In this document: piece after piece, positions 51,851 through 60,791 of the stretch | Numbering within the stretch: the stretch's first letter is position 1 | Layout: the number at the start of each line of letters is the position of its first letter | Assembly (NCBI GenBank): GCA_937915545.1 | Contig: CALGIJ010000025.1 | Span: forward strand, 1-64,000 | Direction: 5' to 3' | Length of the DNA: 64,000 bases | Source: an uncultured Desulfobacterales bacterium | GTDB lineage: Bacteria; Desulfobacterota; Desulfobulbia; Desulfobulbales; Desulfocapsaceae | Translations under genes and position numbers: made by a program | Notes under the pieces: generated by a model | Database searches by the model: none | Told to the model about the DNA's origin: nothing | Seen by the model: only the letters and a program-made list of their open reading frames with translations

Positions 51851-53301
51851 CGTCCCGCCCCCCGCAGGGTGTCGGCAGCTGCTACGGCAAAGTTCAGCAG
51901 GGGCTCGGGAAAGAGGCCGGCGATGACCGCCACCGCGACGACAATGGCCAATCCCGCGTAGGCCGGGGTGAGCCGCGCGCCATCGGGGGCCTGCCAGTTC
52001 TGGTTGGGGTGCGCCTTCCAGAAGGCCTCGAACCAGATCTTCATCATCGAGTAGAGAGTCAGTCCACCGACCAGGAGGGCGGTGCCGGCCCAGAGGTATG
52101 CGCCCTGTGCCAGCCCTTCCTTGACGATCAGGTATTTCCCCCAGAAGCCGCTGGAGGGCGGGATGCCCACCAGGGAGAGGGCGAGCAGCAAAAACATGGC
52201 AGCCAGGGCGGGTTTGGCGGCATAGAGTCCCCCGATGCGTCGCAGGTCGTACTGCCCGGTGTGACGAAATACCAGGGCGGCGGCAAGGAAGAGACCGGCC
52301 TTGACCAGGCTGTGGTGCAGGGCGAAGAAAATTGCCGCTGCATCCCCGACCGGAGAGGCCAGGGCGATGGCGAGCAGCATGTAGCCGACCTGACTGATGC
52401 TGTGGAAGGCGAGGATGCGACGTATATCCCAGTGATAGGCGGCGCCGAGGACACCGGTGACCATCGACAGCAGGGCGATCCAGCCGACCATGGTCAACAG
52501 TTCGGCCGGTGCCGGAACGAGCACCACACAGAGCAGGCGGATCAGGGCACAGATCCCGATCTTGCTGAGCAGTGCCGAAAACAGGGCAAGCACCGGGGCG
52601 GGAAGGGTGTGGTAGGAGGCGGGGAGCCAGGCGAAAAAGGGAAAGGCGGCCGCCTTGACCAGAAAGGCGATGAGCAGGAGGCCGAGAAGGGGAAGGTGGA
52701 GTGGGTTGCCCTGCTCGGCAATGGCCCCAGAGAGCGCCAGGAAGTTGAGCTGGCCGGTCGTCCCGTAGAGCAGGGCGACGCCGGTCAACAGCAACAGGGT
52801 ACCGACCAGGTTGAGCGCGAAATATTTGAGGGTGGCGTCGAGTTGGCGCAGGCTTCCGCCCTGGGCCAGGAGGCCGAGCGAGGCGATCAGCGCCACCTCG
52901 AACCATACGTAGAGATTGAAGAGGTCGGCGGTGAGAAAGGCACCGCAGGCCCCGGCCACCACGCCGTGCAGCAGGGGATGGAGGGAGGGACCGTCAGGGG
53001 CTTTGTCGACATCGCTGTGTTGCCAGATGACGACAATGGTCACCATCAGGGCGGCGATCATGACCAGTGCCACCCCCAGGCGATCAGCGGTAAAAGCGAT
53101 GCCGAAGGGGGCCGGCCAATTGCCGGCAACCAGGGTCAGCGGGCCGTGGAGAATCACCTGCCGCAGCAGCGCCATCCCCGCAAGGAACAGTGCCAGGGCC
53201 CCGCCCAGACTCACCCCCTTCTGCAGTCTCGGCATCGTTGCGGCGAAGACGCAGAGCAGTGCTGTCGCCAGGGGAATGAGGACCGGAGCGAAGACCAGCA
53301 T
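51847..53301 (-). CDS. mrpD: Mrp Na+/H+ antiporter subunit D
   Basis: A 484-residue antiporter-like subunit with about 14 helices. Glu135 in the WFEVALIASL motif (TM5), Lys216 in FLVKAAAFPFFAWLP (TM7) and a Lys in the SGFWGKYLIV motif (TM12) mark it as a competent ion translocating subunit. Related to, but distinct from, the antiporter subunits of the nuo operon. Shares one base with mrpC (stop/start) and overlaps mrpE by 4. Confidence 0.95.
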   Translation of the reverse strand: MLVFAPVLIPLATALLCVFAATMPRLQKGVSLGGALALFLAGMALLRQVILHGPLTLVAGNWPAPFGIAFTADRLGVALVMIAALMVTIVVIWQHSDVDKAPDGPSLHPLLHGVVAGACGAFLTADLFNLYVWFEVALIASLGLLAQGGSLRQLDATLKYFALNLVGTLLLLTGVALLYGTTGQLNFLALSGAIAEQGNPLHLPLLGLLLIAFLVKAAAFPFFAWLPASYHTLPAPVLALFSALLSKIGICALIRLLCVVLVPAPAELLTMVGWIALLSMVTGVLGAAYHWDIRRILAFHSISQVGYMLLAIALASPVGDAAAIFFALHHSLVKAGLFLAAALVFRHTGQYDLRRIGGLYAAKPALAAMFLLLALSLVGIPPSSGFWGKYLIVKEGLAQGAYLWAGTALLVGGLTLYSMMKIWFEAFWKAHPNQNWQAPDGARLTPAYAGLAIVVAVAVIAGLFPEPLLNFAVAAADTLRGAGR

Positions 53302-53687
53302 CAGCGATCCTCCTCGAGGACCGGTTTGGTCGCATCGTTCGCGGGAGGTTCGGCCGCGCGCAGGAGAGCGAGATCATCGTGGCCCGCTGACTCGAGGAGG
53401 CGGATCGCCAGGACCAGGGAGAAGCAGAGTAAGGCGAAACTGATGACGATGGCGGTGAGCACCAGGGCCTGGGGAAGCGGATTGCTTGCCTTTGCCAGGA
53501 GAGATTCGGCGGCGTCGATCACCGGCGGCAGGTTGACGGTCAGGCGGCCGCTGGCAAAAAGCAGCAGATTGACGCCGTTGCCGAGCAGAGCCAGGCCGAT
53601 CAGGCAGCGCAGCAGGGAGCGCGATAAGGCCAGCCAGGTTCCCGCGGCGATTACCACCCCCACCGCCAGGGCCACCGCCCAGGTCAT
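53301..53687 (-). CDS. mrpC: Mrp Na+/H+ antiporter subunit C
   Basis: A 128-residue NuoK homologue with three helices; the LIGLALLGNGVNLLLF segment (about 32-47) and PLPQALVLTAIVISFAL (about 91-107) are typical. A C-terminal extension of about 15 charged residues follows. Overlaps mrpB by 4 bp. Confidence 0.95.
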   Translation of the reverse strand: MTWAVALAVGVVIAAGTWLALSRSLLRCLIGLALLGNGVNLLLFASGRLTVNLPPVIDAAESLLAKASNPLPQALVLTAIVISFALLCFSLVLAIRLLESAGHDDLALLRAAEPPANDATKPVLEEDR

Positions 53688-54115
53688 CGGCGCCCCTCAA
53701 TGGTCTCGACCAGGCCCAGGCAGTATCCGCCTACCGCCCCCCAGACCGCCAGGTACACACCAAAATCGAAGAGCATCACGGTCGAGAGCGGCAGGCTCAC
53801 CCCGCCCAGATGCAGATCCCACCAGAGTTGGGTAAGCGGCGGCAGCCCCTGCCATGCCCCCGGCAGGCTGCTGGCCAGGGCGAGAAGGACACCGCCAGCG
53901 CTGAGGGGAGCCGGGGCGAGCGGCATTTTGCGCAAGGCCGGCCTGGCCCCATGGACCAAGGCATAGGCGGCGCTGGCCGCCACTGCCATCAGCCCGCCGA
54001 TGAAACCACCGCCCGGGGCGTTGTGGCCGCGCAGCATCACCCACAGCGAGAGGGCAAGCAGGAGCGGGTAGAGCAGGGTGACGAAGATTTCCGCCAGCAG
54101 CGGCCGCGGGGTCAT
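53684..54115 (-). CDS. mrpB: Mrp Na+/H+ antiporter subunit B
   Basis: A 143-residue MnhB-type subunit with four helices. The GHNAPGGGFIGGL motif (about 30-42) is the family hallmark and GVYLAVWGAVG (about 118-128) ends the last helix. Overlaps mrpA by 4 bp and mrpC by 4 bp. Confidence 0.95.
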   Translation of the reverse strand: MTPRPLLAEIFVTLLYPLLLALSLWVMLRGHNAPGGGFIGGLMAVAASAAYALVHGARPALRKMPLAPAPLSAGGVLLALASSLPGAWQGLPPLTQLWWDLHLGGVSLPLSTVMLFDFGVYLAVWGAVGGYCLGLVETIEGRR

Positions 54116-56385
54116 GGCAGCCTCCTTTTCACGGCCCCGAGCAACGGCAGGGCCGCCAGCAAGGCGAAGGCCAGGACGGCGATCTCGCCCAGGGTATCGA
54201 AGGCGCGAAAATCGACGATGATGACGTTGACGACGTTACGGCCTCGGGCGACCGCCAGGCTCTGTTCGCCAAAGAAGTCCGAGAGCTGCTGGTCGAAAGG
54301 GGAGCCTGAGACCAGGAGCAGCAGGACTGCCATGGTTGTGCCGCAAGCTGCGGCAAGCAAAAGCCGCAGTGCCTTTGGCAACCAACCACCCCGTGGTGAG
54401 GCGGCGCCGGTGGAGAGGCGCCGCAGGCGCAGCAGGACGGTGGCGGCGACGACCACGAAAACCGTTTCGACGGCAAATTGCGTAAAGGCCAGATCAGGGG
54501 CGCCGGTGAACAGAAAGAGGATGGCGCTACCGTAGCCGACCAAGCCGCTTACCAGCAGCAGCACCAAAAGATTGCGGACCATCAGGGAAGTGAGGGCCCC
54601 GGCGGCGATGAGCAGGGAGGCCCCGACGACCGGCAAGGTCAGGGAACTCTGGTCCGGCCAATTCCAGGGGGGGCGAGCTATCACCAAGAGCATCAGGACG
54701 AGCAGGGTGGTGGTGCCGATCAGGGTCATCAGGTAGCGGGGCAAATCACCATGCTGCAGCAGGCGGGTCTGCCGGGCTGCCAGGATGGGCAGGGCAGCAA
54801 GAGTCCACCGATACCAGGCTTCTGGCCCCAAACGATCGAAATGGGGACCCCGGCGCAGCAGCAGGTGCAGGCGATCCCAGAAACGATAGACCAGTCCGCC
54901 GAAAATGAGCGAGCCAAGCACGGCTTCGAGCACCGGGGCAATGTCGTAGGAGCTTTGCACCGCTGCCGGATCGAATCCCGGAGAAATGGCCAGCACGGCA
55001 CTGCCCAGGACCGGATCGACCAGGGTTGGCTTGAGGCCGAAGACGATCCCCAAGGCAACGAGGATAAAAGGCGGGAGCACCATGCAGAGCGGTACTTCCT
55101 GGGGGCGGACCGCGGCTGAGGCCGTGTCGACACCCCAGAAAACGCGGATGGCGGCAATCGCCGCTACCGCCACGGAAATCCCGTTGATGAACACCGTGGC
55201 ATAGCTCACCAGGTCAAGAGTTCCGGCTTGGGCCTTGGCTAAGGTGATGGCGTCTTTGGCGATAAACCCGAAGGTCAGGGGCAGCCCGGCCATAGACAAG
55301 GAGGCTAGCAGGGCGATGGTCGCCGTCCAGGGCATATGGTGGCGCATGCCGGTGAGTTTATCGATATCCCTGGTGCCGGCACCATGATCGAGGTTGCCGG
55401 CGACGAAAAAAAGCGGTGCCTTGTACAGGGCGTGGGCGAAAAACAGCGTGCATACTGCCAGGGCGGCCCCCTTGCCGGGAAGCCCGACGAGCATCACCAG
55501 GGTCCCCAGGGTGGCGATGGTTGACCAGGCGAGAATGCGCTTGAGGTCGCGCTCGAGGAGCGTTTGCCCCGCGGCGATAACGGCCGTCAGCGTACCGGCG
55601 CCAATCAGCGCGTACTCCCAGAAGATCATGTCGGAGAACGCCGCGTCCAGGCGGGCGAGGAGATAGATGCCAAGCTTGACCATGGTTGCCGAGTGCAGGT
55701 AGGCGCTGACCGGGGTGGGGGCGGCCATGGCATTGGGCAGCCAGAAATGAAAGGGGAATTGTGCCGATTTGGTGAAGGCGCCGAGGAAGATGAGCGCGAG
55801 AGCCGCTTTCAGCAGTGGTTCGCTTGAGTACTGCGGGGCACGGGAGATGAGGATCTCGAGCGAGGAACTGCCGGAGACGCTGGTCAGCAGGATAATTCCG
55901 GCTAGCAGGCAAAGCCCGCCAAAACCGGTGAGCAATAGGGCCTGCTGCGCTGATTTGCGGCTGGATTCCTGCTCGTGGTTGAACCCGACCAGCAGAAAAG
56001 AAAAAACGCTGGTCAATTCCCAGAACACGAAAAGCGAGAGGAGGTTGTCGCTGGCCACGGCACCAAGCATGGCGGCCATGAACAGGGACAATACCACAAA
56101 GACTCGGTGCCGACGACAGTCTCCGGCCAGATAACCTGCGCCATAGGCAAAGACCAGGGTGCCGATGCCGGTGATGAGGAGGATGAACTGTGCCGCCAAC
56201 CCGTCGACCACCAGGGCCAGTTCGATTCCCAGCGAGGGGACCCAGGGCCAGGCCACTCGCCAGGGCAGGGGCACGAAGAGCAGCCCCAGGCAAAAGGCGA
56301 CAAAGACCGAACCCGGTATCAGGGCGTAAAAAAGGTCCTTTCCGGCGGCGCCGGCATGGTGCTCGCTAGCTCTCGTCTTCGCCAT
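54112..56385 (-). CDS. mrpA: Mrp Na+/H+ antiporter subunit A
   Basis: A 757-residue large subunit, first gene of the operon. The NuoL-like core (about 1-480) has GAFTKSAQFPFHFWLP with a Lys in TM7, AAPTPVSAYLHSATMVKLG with another, and a Glu in the FWELTSVFSF motif (TM5). The C-terminal part contains the MbhD/MbhE-like helices with APDLAFTQFAVETVFV (about 620-635) and the DFRAFDTLGEI motif near 725, as in MrpA of other bacteria. The Mrp complex exchanges cytoplasmic Na+ (or K+) for protons. Upstream of its start lies a 229-bp divergent region shared with the tandem stress gene. Confidence 0.95.
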   Translation of the reverse strand: MAKTRASEHHAGAAGKDLFYALIPGSVFVAFCLGLLFVPLPWRVAWPWVPSLGIELALVVDGLAAQFILLITGIGTLVFAYGAGYLAGDCRRHRVFVVLSLFMAAMLGAVASDNLLSLFVFWELTSVFSFLLVGFNHEQESSRKSAQQALLLTGFGGLCLLAGIILLTSVSGSSSLEILISRAPQYSSEPLLKAALALIFLGAFTKSAQFPFHFWLPNAMAAPTPVSAYLHSATMVKLGIYLLARLDAAFSDMIFWEYALIGAGTLTAVIAAGQTLLERDLKRILAWSTIATLGTLVMLVGLPGKGAALAVCTLFFAHALYKAPLFFVAGNLDHGAGTRDIDKLTGMRHHMPWTATIALLASLSMAGLPLTFGFIAKDAITLAKAQAGTLDLVSYATVFINGISVAVAAIAAIRVFWGVDTASAAVRPQEVPLCMVLPPFILVALGIVFGLKPTLVDPVLGSAVLAISPGFDPAAVQSSYDIAPVLEAVLGSLIFGGLVYRFWDRLHLLLRRGPHFDRLGPEAWYRWTLAALPILAARQTRLLQHGDLPRYLMTLIGTTTLLVLMLLVIARPPWNWPDQSSLTLPVVGASLLIAAGALTSLMVRNLLVLLLVSGLVGYGSAILFLFTGAPDLAFTQFAVETVFVVVAATVLLRLRRLSTGAASPRGGWLPKALRLLLAAACGTTMAVLLLLVSGSPFDQQLSDFFGEQSLAVARGRNVVNVIIVDFRAFDTLGEIAVLAFALLAALPLLGAVKRRLP

Positions 56386-56566
56386 GGTGCGGCCTTACTT
56401 CCCCCCTCGTCGGTATCGAGGGGCGGGAAACCGGGTGGCGGTTGCTGCGGGGCAGGGCGTGCGCCATTGATTGTCAGCCATTCCCGAGAGGAGGCCCATA
56501 GTGGCATAAAGAGTTGCGGGGGCGAAATCGTCGAGATTGACGTTGCGCTTCCTGGGACGCCTCCTA

Positions 56567-56575
56567 TGATATAAT
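56567..56575 (+). promoter_or_regulatory. Extended -10 promoter of the tandem stress protein
   Basis: TGA-TATAAT (56567-56575) is a perfect -10 with the extended TG, 40 bp before the ATG at 56615. No good -35 at 16-18 bp; extended -10 promoters can do without. The mrpA gene is divergent, so this 229-bp region should hold the mrp promoter on the other strand, which I cannot locate. Confidence 0.55.
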
Positions 56576-56614
56576 GAAATTTCGCTGAATGGCAACCAGA
56601 ATGGAGACGGCCCT

Positions 56615-57541
56615 ATGATACGCTTCAAAAACCTTCTTGTGGTTTCGGTTGGCACTAAAGGTGACCTGGCGGCGATCGCCCGAGCCAACCGCCTGGCGCT
56701 CGCCAACCAGGCGAAAATCACCTTCGTCCGGGTCATCGAAGGTCTCCCCCTGTCGGCCAGCTACTTCCTTTCCAGCAAGCGGGCAGGGGAGGTTCAGGAG
56801 GCATCGGAAGCATTGGCGCGCAAGGATATGGAGCGGTTGCGGAAGCATTTTGACGGCTCCCTGCGGGTCACCACCAAGGTCCTGGTGGGGAAATCCTTTG
56901 TCGAGTTGATTCGCGCCGTTCACAGTGCTTCCCATGATTTGCTCATCAAGCCCAGGGAGGTAACGGGCGAGTCCCCGACCCTGACCAGCGTCGATCTCCA
57001 TTTGCTGCGCAAGTGTCCTTGTCCAACCTGGATAGTCAATTCGGGGCAACGTAAACCCTACGGCAAGGTTCTCATTGCCGTCGATCCCGACCCCTCCGAC
57101 CCGGAGAAGCTCCAGCTCCATGCCGACTTGGTGAAAATCGGCACGTCGCTGGCCCGTAAAGAAAACGGCAAGGTCGAGGTCGTCCATGTGTGGAGGCTGT
57201 ATGGGGAATCGATCCTCCGCGGTCCTCGTTTCAGGATGAGTGATGCCGAAATCAGCAACATGGAGCAGAAGGAGAAAGCCATCCGTCAGCAATGGCTGGA
57301 GCAGCTGGTGGCCCCCCATGCCGACGACAGTCTCAAGCTGACCCTGGTCAAGGGACAGGCGGAAATAGCCTTGAGCGAGATCATCGAAAAGAAGAAACCG
57401 GATATCGTGGTCATGGGAACCGTCGCCAGAACCGGTCTCCCAGGTCTGCTGATAGGGAACACTGCCGAGAATGTGTTGAGCCGCTTAAAGTGCTCGGTCC
57501 TCGCGGTCAAGCCGCGGGGATTCACCTCGCCGGTGGTCTGA
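56615..57541 (+). CDS. Tandem-domain universal stress protein (UspE-like)
   Basis: A 308-residue protein with two Usp domains: residues 1-145 (degenerate ATP site, DLLIKPREV in place of GxxG) and about 147-308, which has VVMGTVARTGLPGLLIGNTAENV, a complete G-2x-G-9x-G-type site. The division of labour between a degenerate and an intact domain is typical of UspE-like proteins. Divergent from mrpA, which suggests that ion stress or envelope stress may link the two; inferred. Confidence 0.9.
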   Translation: MIRFKNLLVVSVGTKGDLAAIARANRLALANQAKITFVRVIEGLPLSASYFLSSKRAGEVQEASEALARKDMERLRKHFDGSLRVTTKVLVGKSFVELIRAVHSASHDLLIKPREVTGESPTLTSVDLHLLRKCPCPTWIVNSGQRKPYGKVLIAVDPDPSDPEKLQLHADLVKIGTSLARKENGKVEVVHVWRLYGESILRGPRFRMSDAEISNMEQKEKAIRQQWLEQLVAPHADDSLKLTLVKGQAEIALSEIIEKKKPDIVVMGTVARTGLPGLLIGNTAENVLSRLKCSVLAVKPRGFTSPVV

Positions 57542-57711
57542 AGCGGGGCCTTGGCGCCCACTCCACTGCCCTATGGGCAGCGAGAAGGCAGGCCTTTGAG
57601 AAAAACCTCTTTCCTCGCCCGGGTTTTTCGGTCTTGGCGGCCTTGCAAGGGGTCTTTGGAGTCGGCGTTGACTGGCTGATCAGCGGTGCGCCGGGCGACA
57701 GCGCCCGGGCG

Positions 57712-58128
57712 TCACTGGCTGCCAGCTTTTCCTTCTGAGGCCAGAAAGGCGGCGATCTTCTGGTCTTCGCTCTGGATATGGGCGATCAGCCAGTTACGCA
57801 TCATTTGCAGCATCTCCGAGGTCAGCATAGCTTCGCCGCTCTCGTGGCTTCTGAAGTGGCGGTAGATGAGGGTGTCGAAATCCTTGTGCAGGCGGCGATG
57901 CGACGAGAAGGCGGGATAGCCGCTGTCGGCCATGAGTTTTTCCTCGGCGTCGAAATGCAAGTGCGTATAGTCGAGCATCTCCTTGAAGGTGGAGAGCTGC
58001 ATGTCGTACATCGATTCCCCTTGAAGAAAGGATCGTTCCAGGGCGTTGAAGATTTCCAGCCAGCGTCGATGCTGGCTGTCGATAATGTCGATGCCGATGT
58101 CCCAGGCAGGATTCCATTGTAGGGGCAT
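57712..58128 (-). CDS. Bacteriohemerythrin
   Basis: A 138-residue di-iron oxygen-binding protein. All seven ligands fit: His20, His58, Glu62, His77, His81, His117 and Asp122. Start at 58128 has GGAGAG five bases upstream; an earlier in-frame ATG at 58173 is less likely. In anaerobes such proteins bind O2 for sensing, detoxification or delivery to oxidases. Convergent with the tandem stress gene; 57542-57711 has only a GC-rich imperfect hairpin near 57690-57711. Confidence 0.95.
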   Translation of the reverse strand: MPLQWNPAWDIGIDIIDSQHRRWLEIFNALERSFLQGESMYDMQLSTFKEMLDYTHLHFDAEEKLMADSGYPAFSSHRRLHKDFDTLIYRHFRSHESGEAMLTSEMLQMMRNWLIAHIQSEDQKIAAFLASEGKAGSQ

Positions 58129-58292
58129 GATTTCTCTCCAGTGAACGTCAGTGGTACGATATGGTTGTGCCACTATACAACGGAACGCGGAAAAGTGGCA
58201 AAGGGAGAGTGCCCGTCGCCATTCCCCGTTTGCAAATTGGGGAAAGAGAGGCCATCATGGGGGAAAGGCCAACATTTTCTCCGGAGGGCATC

Positions 58293-59381
58293 ATGCAGAC
58301 CAAAATCACCTCGATTCTCGTTCTCGGCCTGGGCAAGGTCGGCCACCTTGTCGCCGAACTGCTCCACCTCTCCGGGTTCAAGGTCACCGGGGCCGATGTC
58401 GCGCCACCGGCCGGCCGGCCCTTTGCCACCATCACCCTCGATGTCGAAGACCAGGCGGCCATCGCCCAGGCCCTGCAGGGTCAGGACGCGGTGCTCTCCT
58501 GCCTGCCCTATCGTTTCAACCTGGCGGTGGCCACCATCGCCCAGCAGCGCCAGGTGCACTATTTCGACCTCACCGAGGACGTCCCCACCACCAAGGCGAT
58601 CATCGCCATGAGTGAAGAGGCCGAGACCATCCTCGCCCCCCAGTGCGGACTGGCTCCGGGCTTCATCGCCATCGTCGGCGCCTCTCTGGCGGCGGGCTTC
58701 GAGCGCATCAGGTCGATTCGCCTGCGTGTCGGCGCCCTGCCGCAGCATCCCACCGGGCTGCTCGGCTACGCCTTCAACTGGTCGCCGGAGGGGGTGGTCA
58801 ACGAATACCTCAACGACTGCGAGGTTATCGAGGACGGCAAGCACAAGTGGGTTTCCCCCATGGAGTGGCTCGAGCAGATCGTCATCAACGGCGTGCAGCT
58901 CGAGGCCTTCACCACCTCCGGGGGCCTGGGCACGATGTGCGAGACCTATCTCGGCAAGGTAGAGAACCTCGACTACAAATCGATCCGCTATCCCGGCCAT
59001 GCCCAGCAGATGAACTTCTTCTTTCATGAGCTGCTGATGCGCGAGCAGCGCGAGCTGGCTGGCAAGATCCTCACCAATGCCAAGCCGGCGGTCAACGACG
59101 ATGTGGTCTTCGTCCACGCCTCGGTGGAGGGCTTGAAGAGAGGGCGGCTCTTCCGCGACGAGTTCGTCAGGGGCTATTACCCGCAAGTCATCAATGGCCG
59201 CACCCACCGCGCCATCGCCTGGACTACCGCCGCCTCGGTGTGCTCGGTTGTCGAGCTGGTGGCCGCCGGCAAGCTGCCCGGCAGGGGCTTTCTCCGCCAG
59301 GAAACCATCGCCCTGGACGAGTTCCTGCGCACCACCAACGGCAGGTTATATGGCGAAGGGCAGAGCAGCAGCCCCGCCTGA
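58293..59381 (+). CDS. Saccharopine dehydrogenase family protein
   Basis: A 362-residue NAD(P)-binding protein of the saccharopine dehydrogenase/lysine dehydrogenase superfamily. The N-terminal Rossmann motif GLGKVG (about 9-14), the DxTED segment, the APGFIAIVG motif (about 125-133) and YPGHAQQM (about 237-244) support assignment. Start at 58293 with GGAGGG four bases upstream. Candidate reactions include saccharopine or lysine oxidation and carboxynorspermidine synthesis; not resolvable. It lies 24 bp before a symporter gene, suggesting amino-acid catabolism or uptake. Confidence 0.85.
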   Translation: MQTKITSILVLGLGKVGHLVAELLHLSGFKVTGADVAPPAGRPFATITLDVEDQAAIAQALQGQDAVLSCLPYRFNLAVATIAQQRQVHYFDLTEDVPTTKAIIAMSEEAETILAPQCGLAPGFIAIVGASLAAGFERIRSIRLRVGALPQHPTGLLGYAFNWSPEGVVNEYLNDCEVIEDGKHKWVSPMEWLEQIVINGVQLEAFTTSGGLGTMCETYLGKVENLDYKSIRYPGHAQQMNFFFHELLMREQRELAGKILTNAKPAVNDDVVFVHASVEGLKRGRLFRDEFVRGYYPQVINGRTHRAIAWTTAASVCSVVELVAAGKLPGRGFLRQETIALDEFLRTTNGRLYGEGQSSSPA

Positions 59382-59404
59382 AGCGAGGTGCCGGCACACC
59401 TACC

Positions 59405-60697
59405 ATGGATTCCGCCCTCTACCAGCTGACCTTTCTCTTCACCTTCGCCATCATCGGCCTCGCCGCCATTCGCCGCACCAGGGCGGTGACTTCGGCGGAG
59501 TCCTTCGCCGTCGCCGACCGTTCGCTCTCCGCCCGTGGGGTGTCGGCGATCATCATCGGCACCCTGGTGGGCGGGGTGTCGACCATCGGCACCGTGCAGG
59601 CCGCCTACACCCACGGCGTTTCCGCCGGCATCTTCACCCTGGGCAGCGGCCTTTCATGCCTGATACTCGGCCTTTTCTTCGCCCGGGCCCTGCGCGAGGA
59701 AGGGGTGGTCACCGTGTCCGAATATCTCGGCAGGTCCTTCGGGCAGCGCTTCCGGCATTACTGCAGCGCCATCAACTCCCTGGGCATGTTCATCCACATC
59801 GTCGGCCAGGTCCTCGCCGCCATCGCCGTACTGCAGGCGGTATTCCACTGCGGCGACAGCCTGGCGGTGCTGGTGACCATGCTGCTCATCGGCGTCTTCG
59901 TCGTCTGTGGCGGCATTGGCGGCGCCGGGTTGCTCGGCGGCATCAAGTTCGTCATGCTCTACGTGATCATGATTATCTGCGCTGTGGTGGCTCTGCTGGA
60001 GGGCGGCGGCCTGGGGGCGATCCTCGCCGGCCTGCCGCGGGAGATCGATATGCTCGGCCTTGCCGACTATGGCGTGAAGGGTGCGGCCGTGGACCTCTTG
60101 TCGGTGATCGTCGGCGTACTCTCGACGCAGATCTATCTCCAGGCCATCTTTGCCGCCAGGTCGGTGCGTGAAGCCCGCAACGGGGCCTTTCTCAGCGCGG
60201 CGCTGATCCCGCCCATCGGTGTCCTCGGCATCGTCATCGGCCTCTACCTGCGGGCCAATCACCCGGAGCTGGTCACCAGCCCCGCCCAGGCCTTGCCCTA
60301 TTTTCTGCAGATCAGCTTTCCCCCGCTGCTTGCCGCCTTCTTTTCCGCCGGCCTGCTGATGATCGTCCTTGGCACCGGGGCTGGCCTGGTACTGGGGGTG
60401 ACCACCAATATCTACAACGATTTTCTCTCGTCAGCAAGGTGGCGAAAGACGGCGCGGCCGATCAGGGTGGTGCGCCTCACCACCCTGGGGGTGCTGTGCG
60501 CCGCCGCCTTGCTGGTGTTCACCGGGCTCGACTCGACCATCCTCAAGTGGAGCTACATGTCCATGGGGCTGCGCGGCTCCTCGGTGTTCGCCGGCCTGGT
60601 GGTGCTGGTGTTCTGCAGAAAGATCGCCGCGTCGCCGTGGCTGCTGGCACTGCTCTACCTGCTCCCCGTGGCCTATACCCTCGCCGCGCTGCTGTGA
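59405..60697 (+). CDS. Sodium:solute symporter (SSF) family transporter
   Basis: A 430-residue membrane protein with about 11 to 12 helices. The N-terminal segment with FAVADRSLSARGVSA (about 36-50) and GTLVGGVSTIGTVQAAY (about 55-71), plus the VVTVSEYLGRSFGQRFR motif (about 102-118), are typical of SSF. The start at 59405 gives a clean first helix. Substrate is unknown; pairing with the saccharopine dehydrogenase-like gene suggests an amino acid or related compound. Confidence 0.88.
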   Translation: MDSALYQLTFLFTFAIIGLAAIRRTRAVTSAESFAVADRSLSARGVSAIIIGTLVGGVSTIGTVQAAYTHGVSAGIFTLGSGLSCLILGLFFARALREEGVVTVSEYLGRSFGQRFRHYCSAINSLGMFIHIVGQVLAAIAVLQAVFHCGDSLAVLVTMLLIGVFVVCGGIGGAGLLGGIKFVMLYVIMIICAVVALLEGGGLGAILAGLPREIDMLGLADYGVKGAAVDLLSVIVGVLSTQIYLQAIFAARSVREARNGAFLSAALIPPIGVLGIVIGLYLRANHPELVTSPAQALPYFLQISFPPLLAAFFSAGLLMIVLGTGAGLVLGVTTNIYNDFLSSARWRKTARPIRVVRLTTLGVLCAAALLVFTGLDSTILKWSYMSMGLRGSSVFAGLVVLVFCRKIAASPWLLALLYLLPVAYTLAALL

Positions 60698-60791
60698 AGG
60701 CGACTTGTGCCCGGGGCTTGTCGTGCCGGGCACCAGCCGTGCCGGAGGCAGCCGGGTCAGCCGCCTCCCGTGCCCCGTTCCCGCCGGCCCG

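Noticed and set aside
52009..53835. A 608-codon plus frame antisense to mrpD, mrpC and mrpB
   Set aside because: Shadow of the Mrp genes.
57690..57711. GC-rich imperfect hairpin after the hemerythrin gene as a terminator
   Set aside because: Bulged stem and no T-tract; too weak to call.
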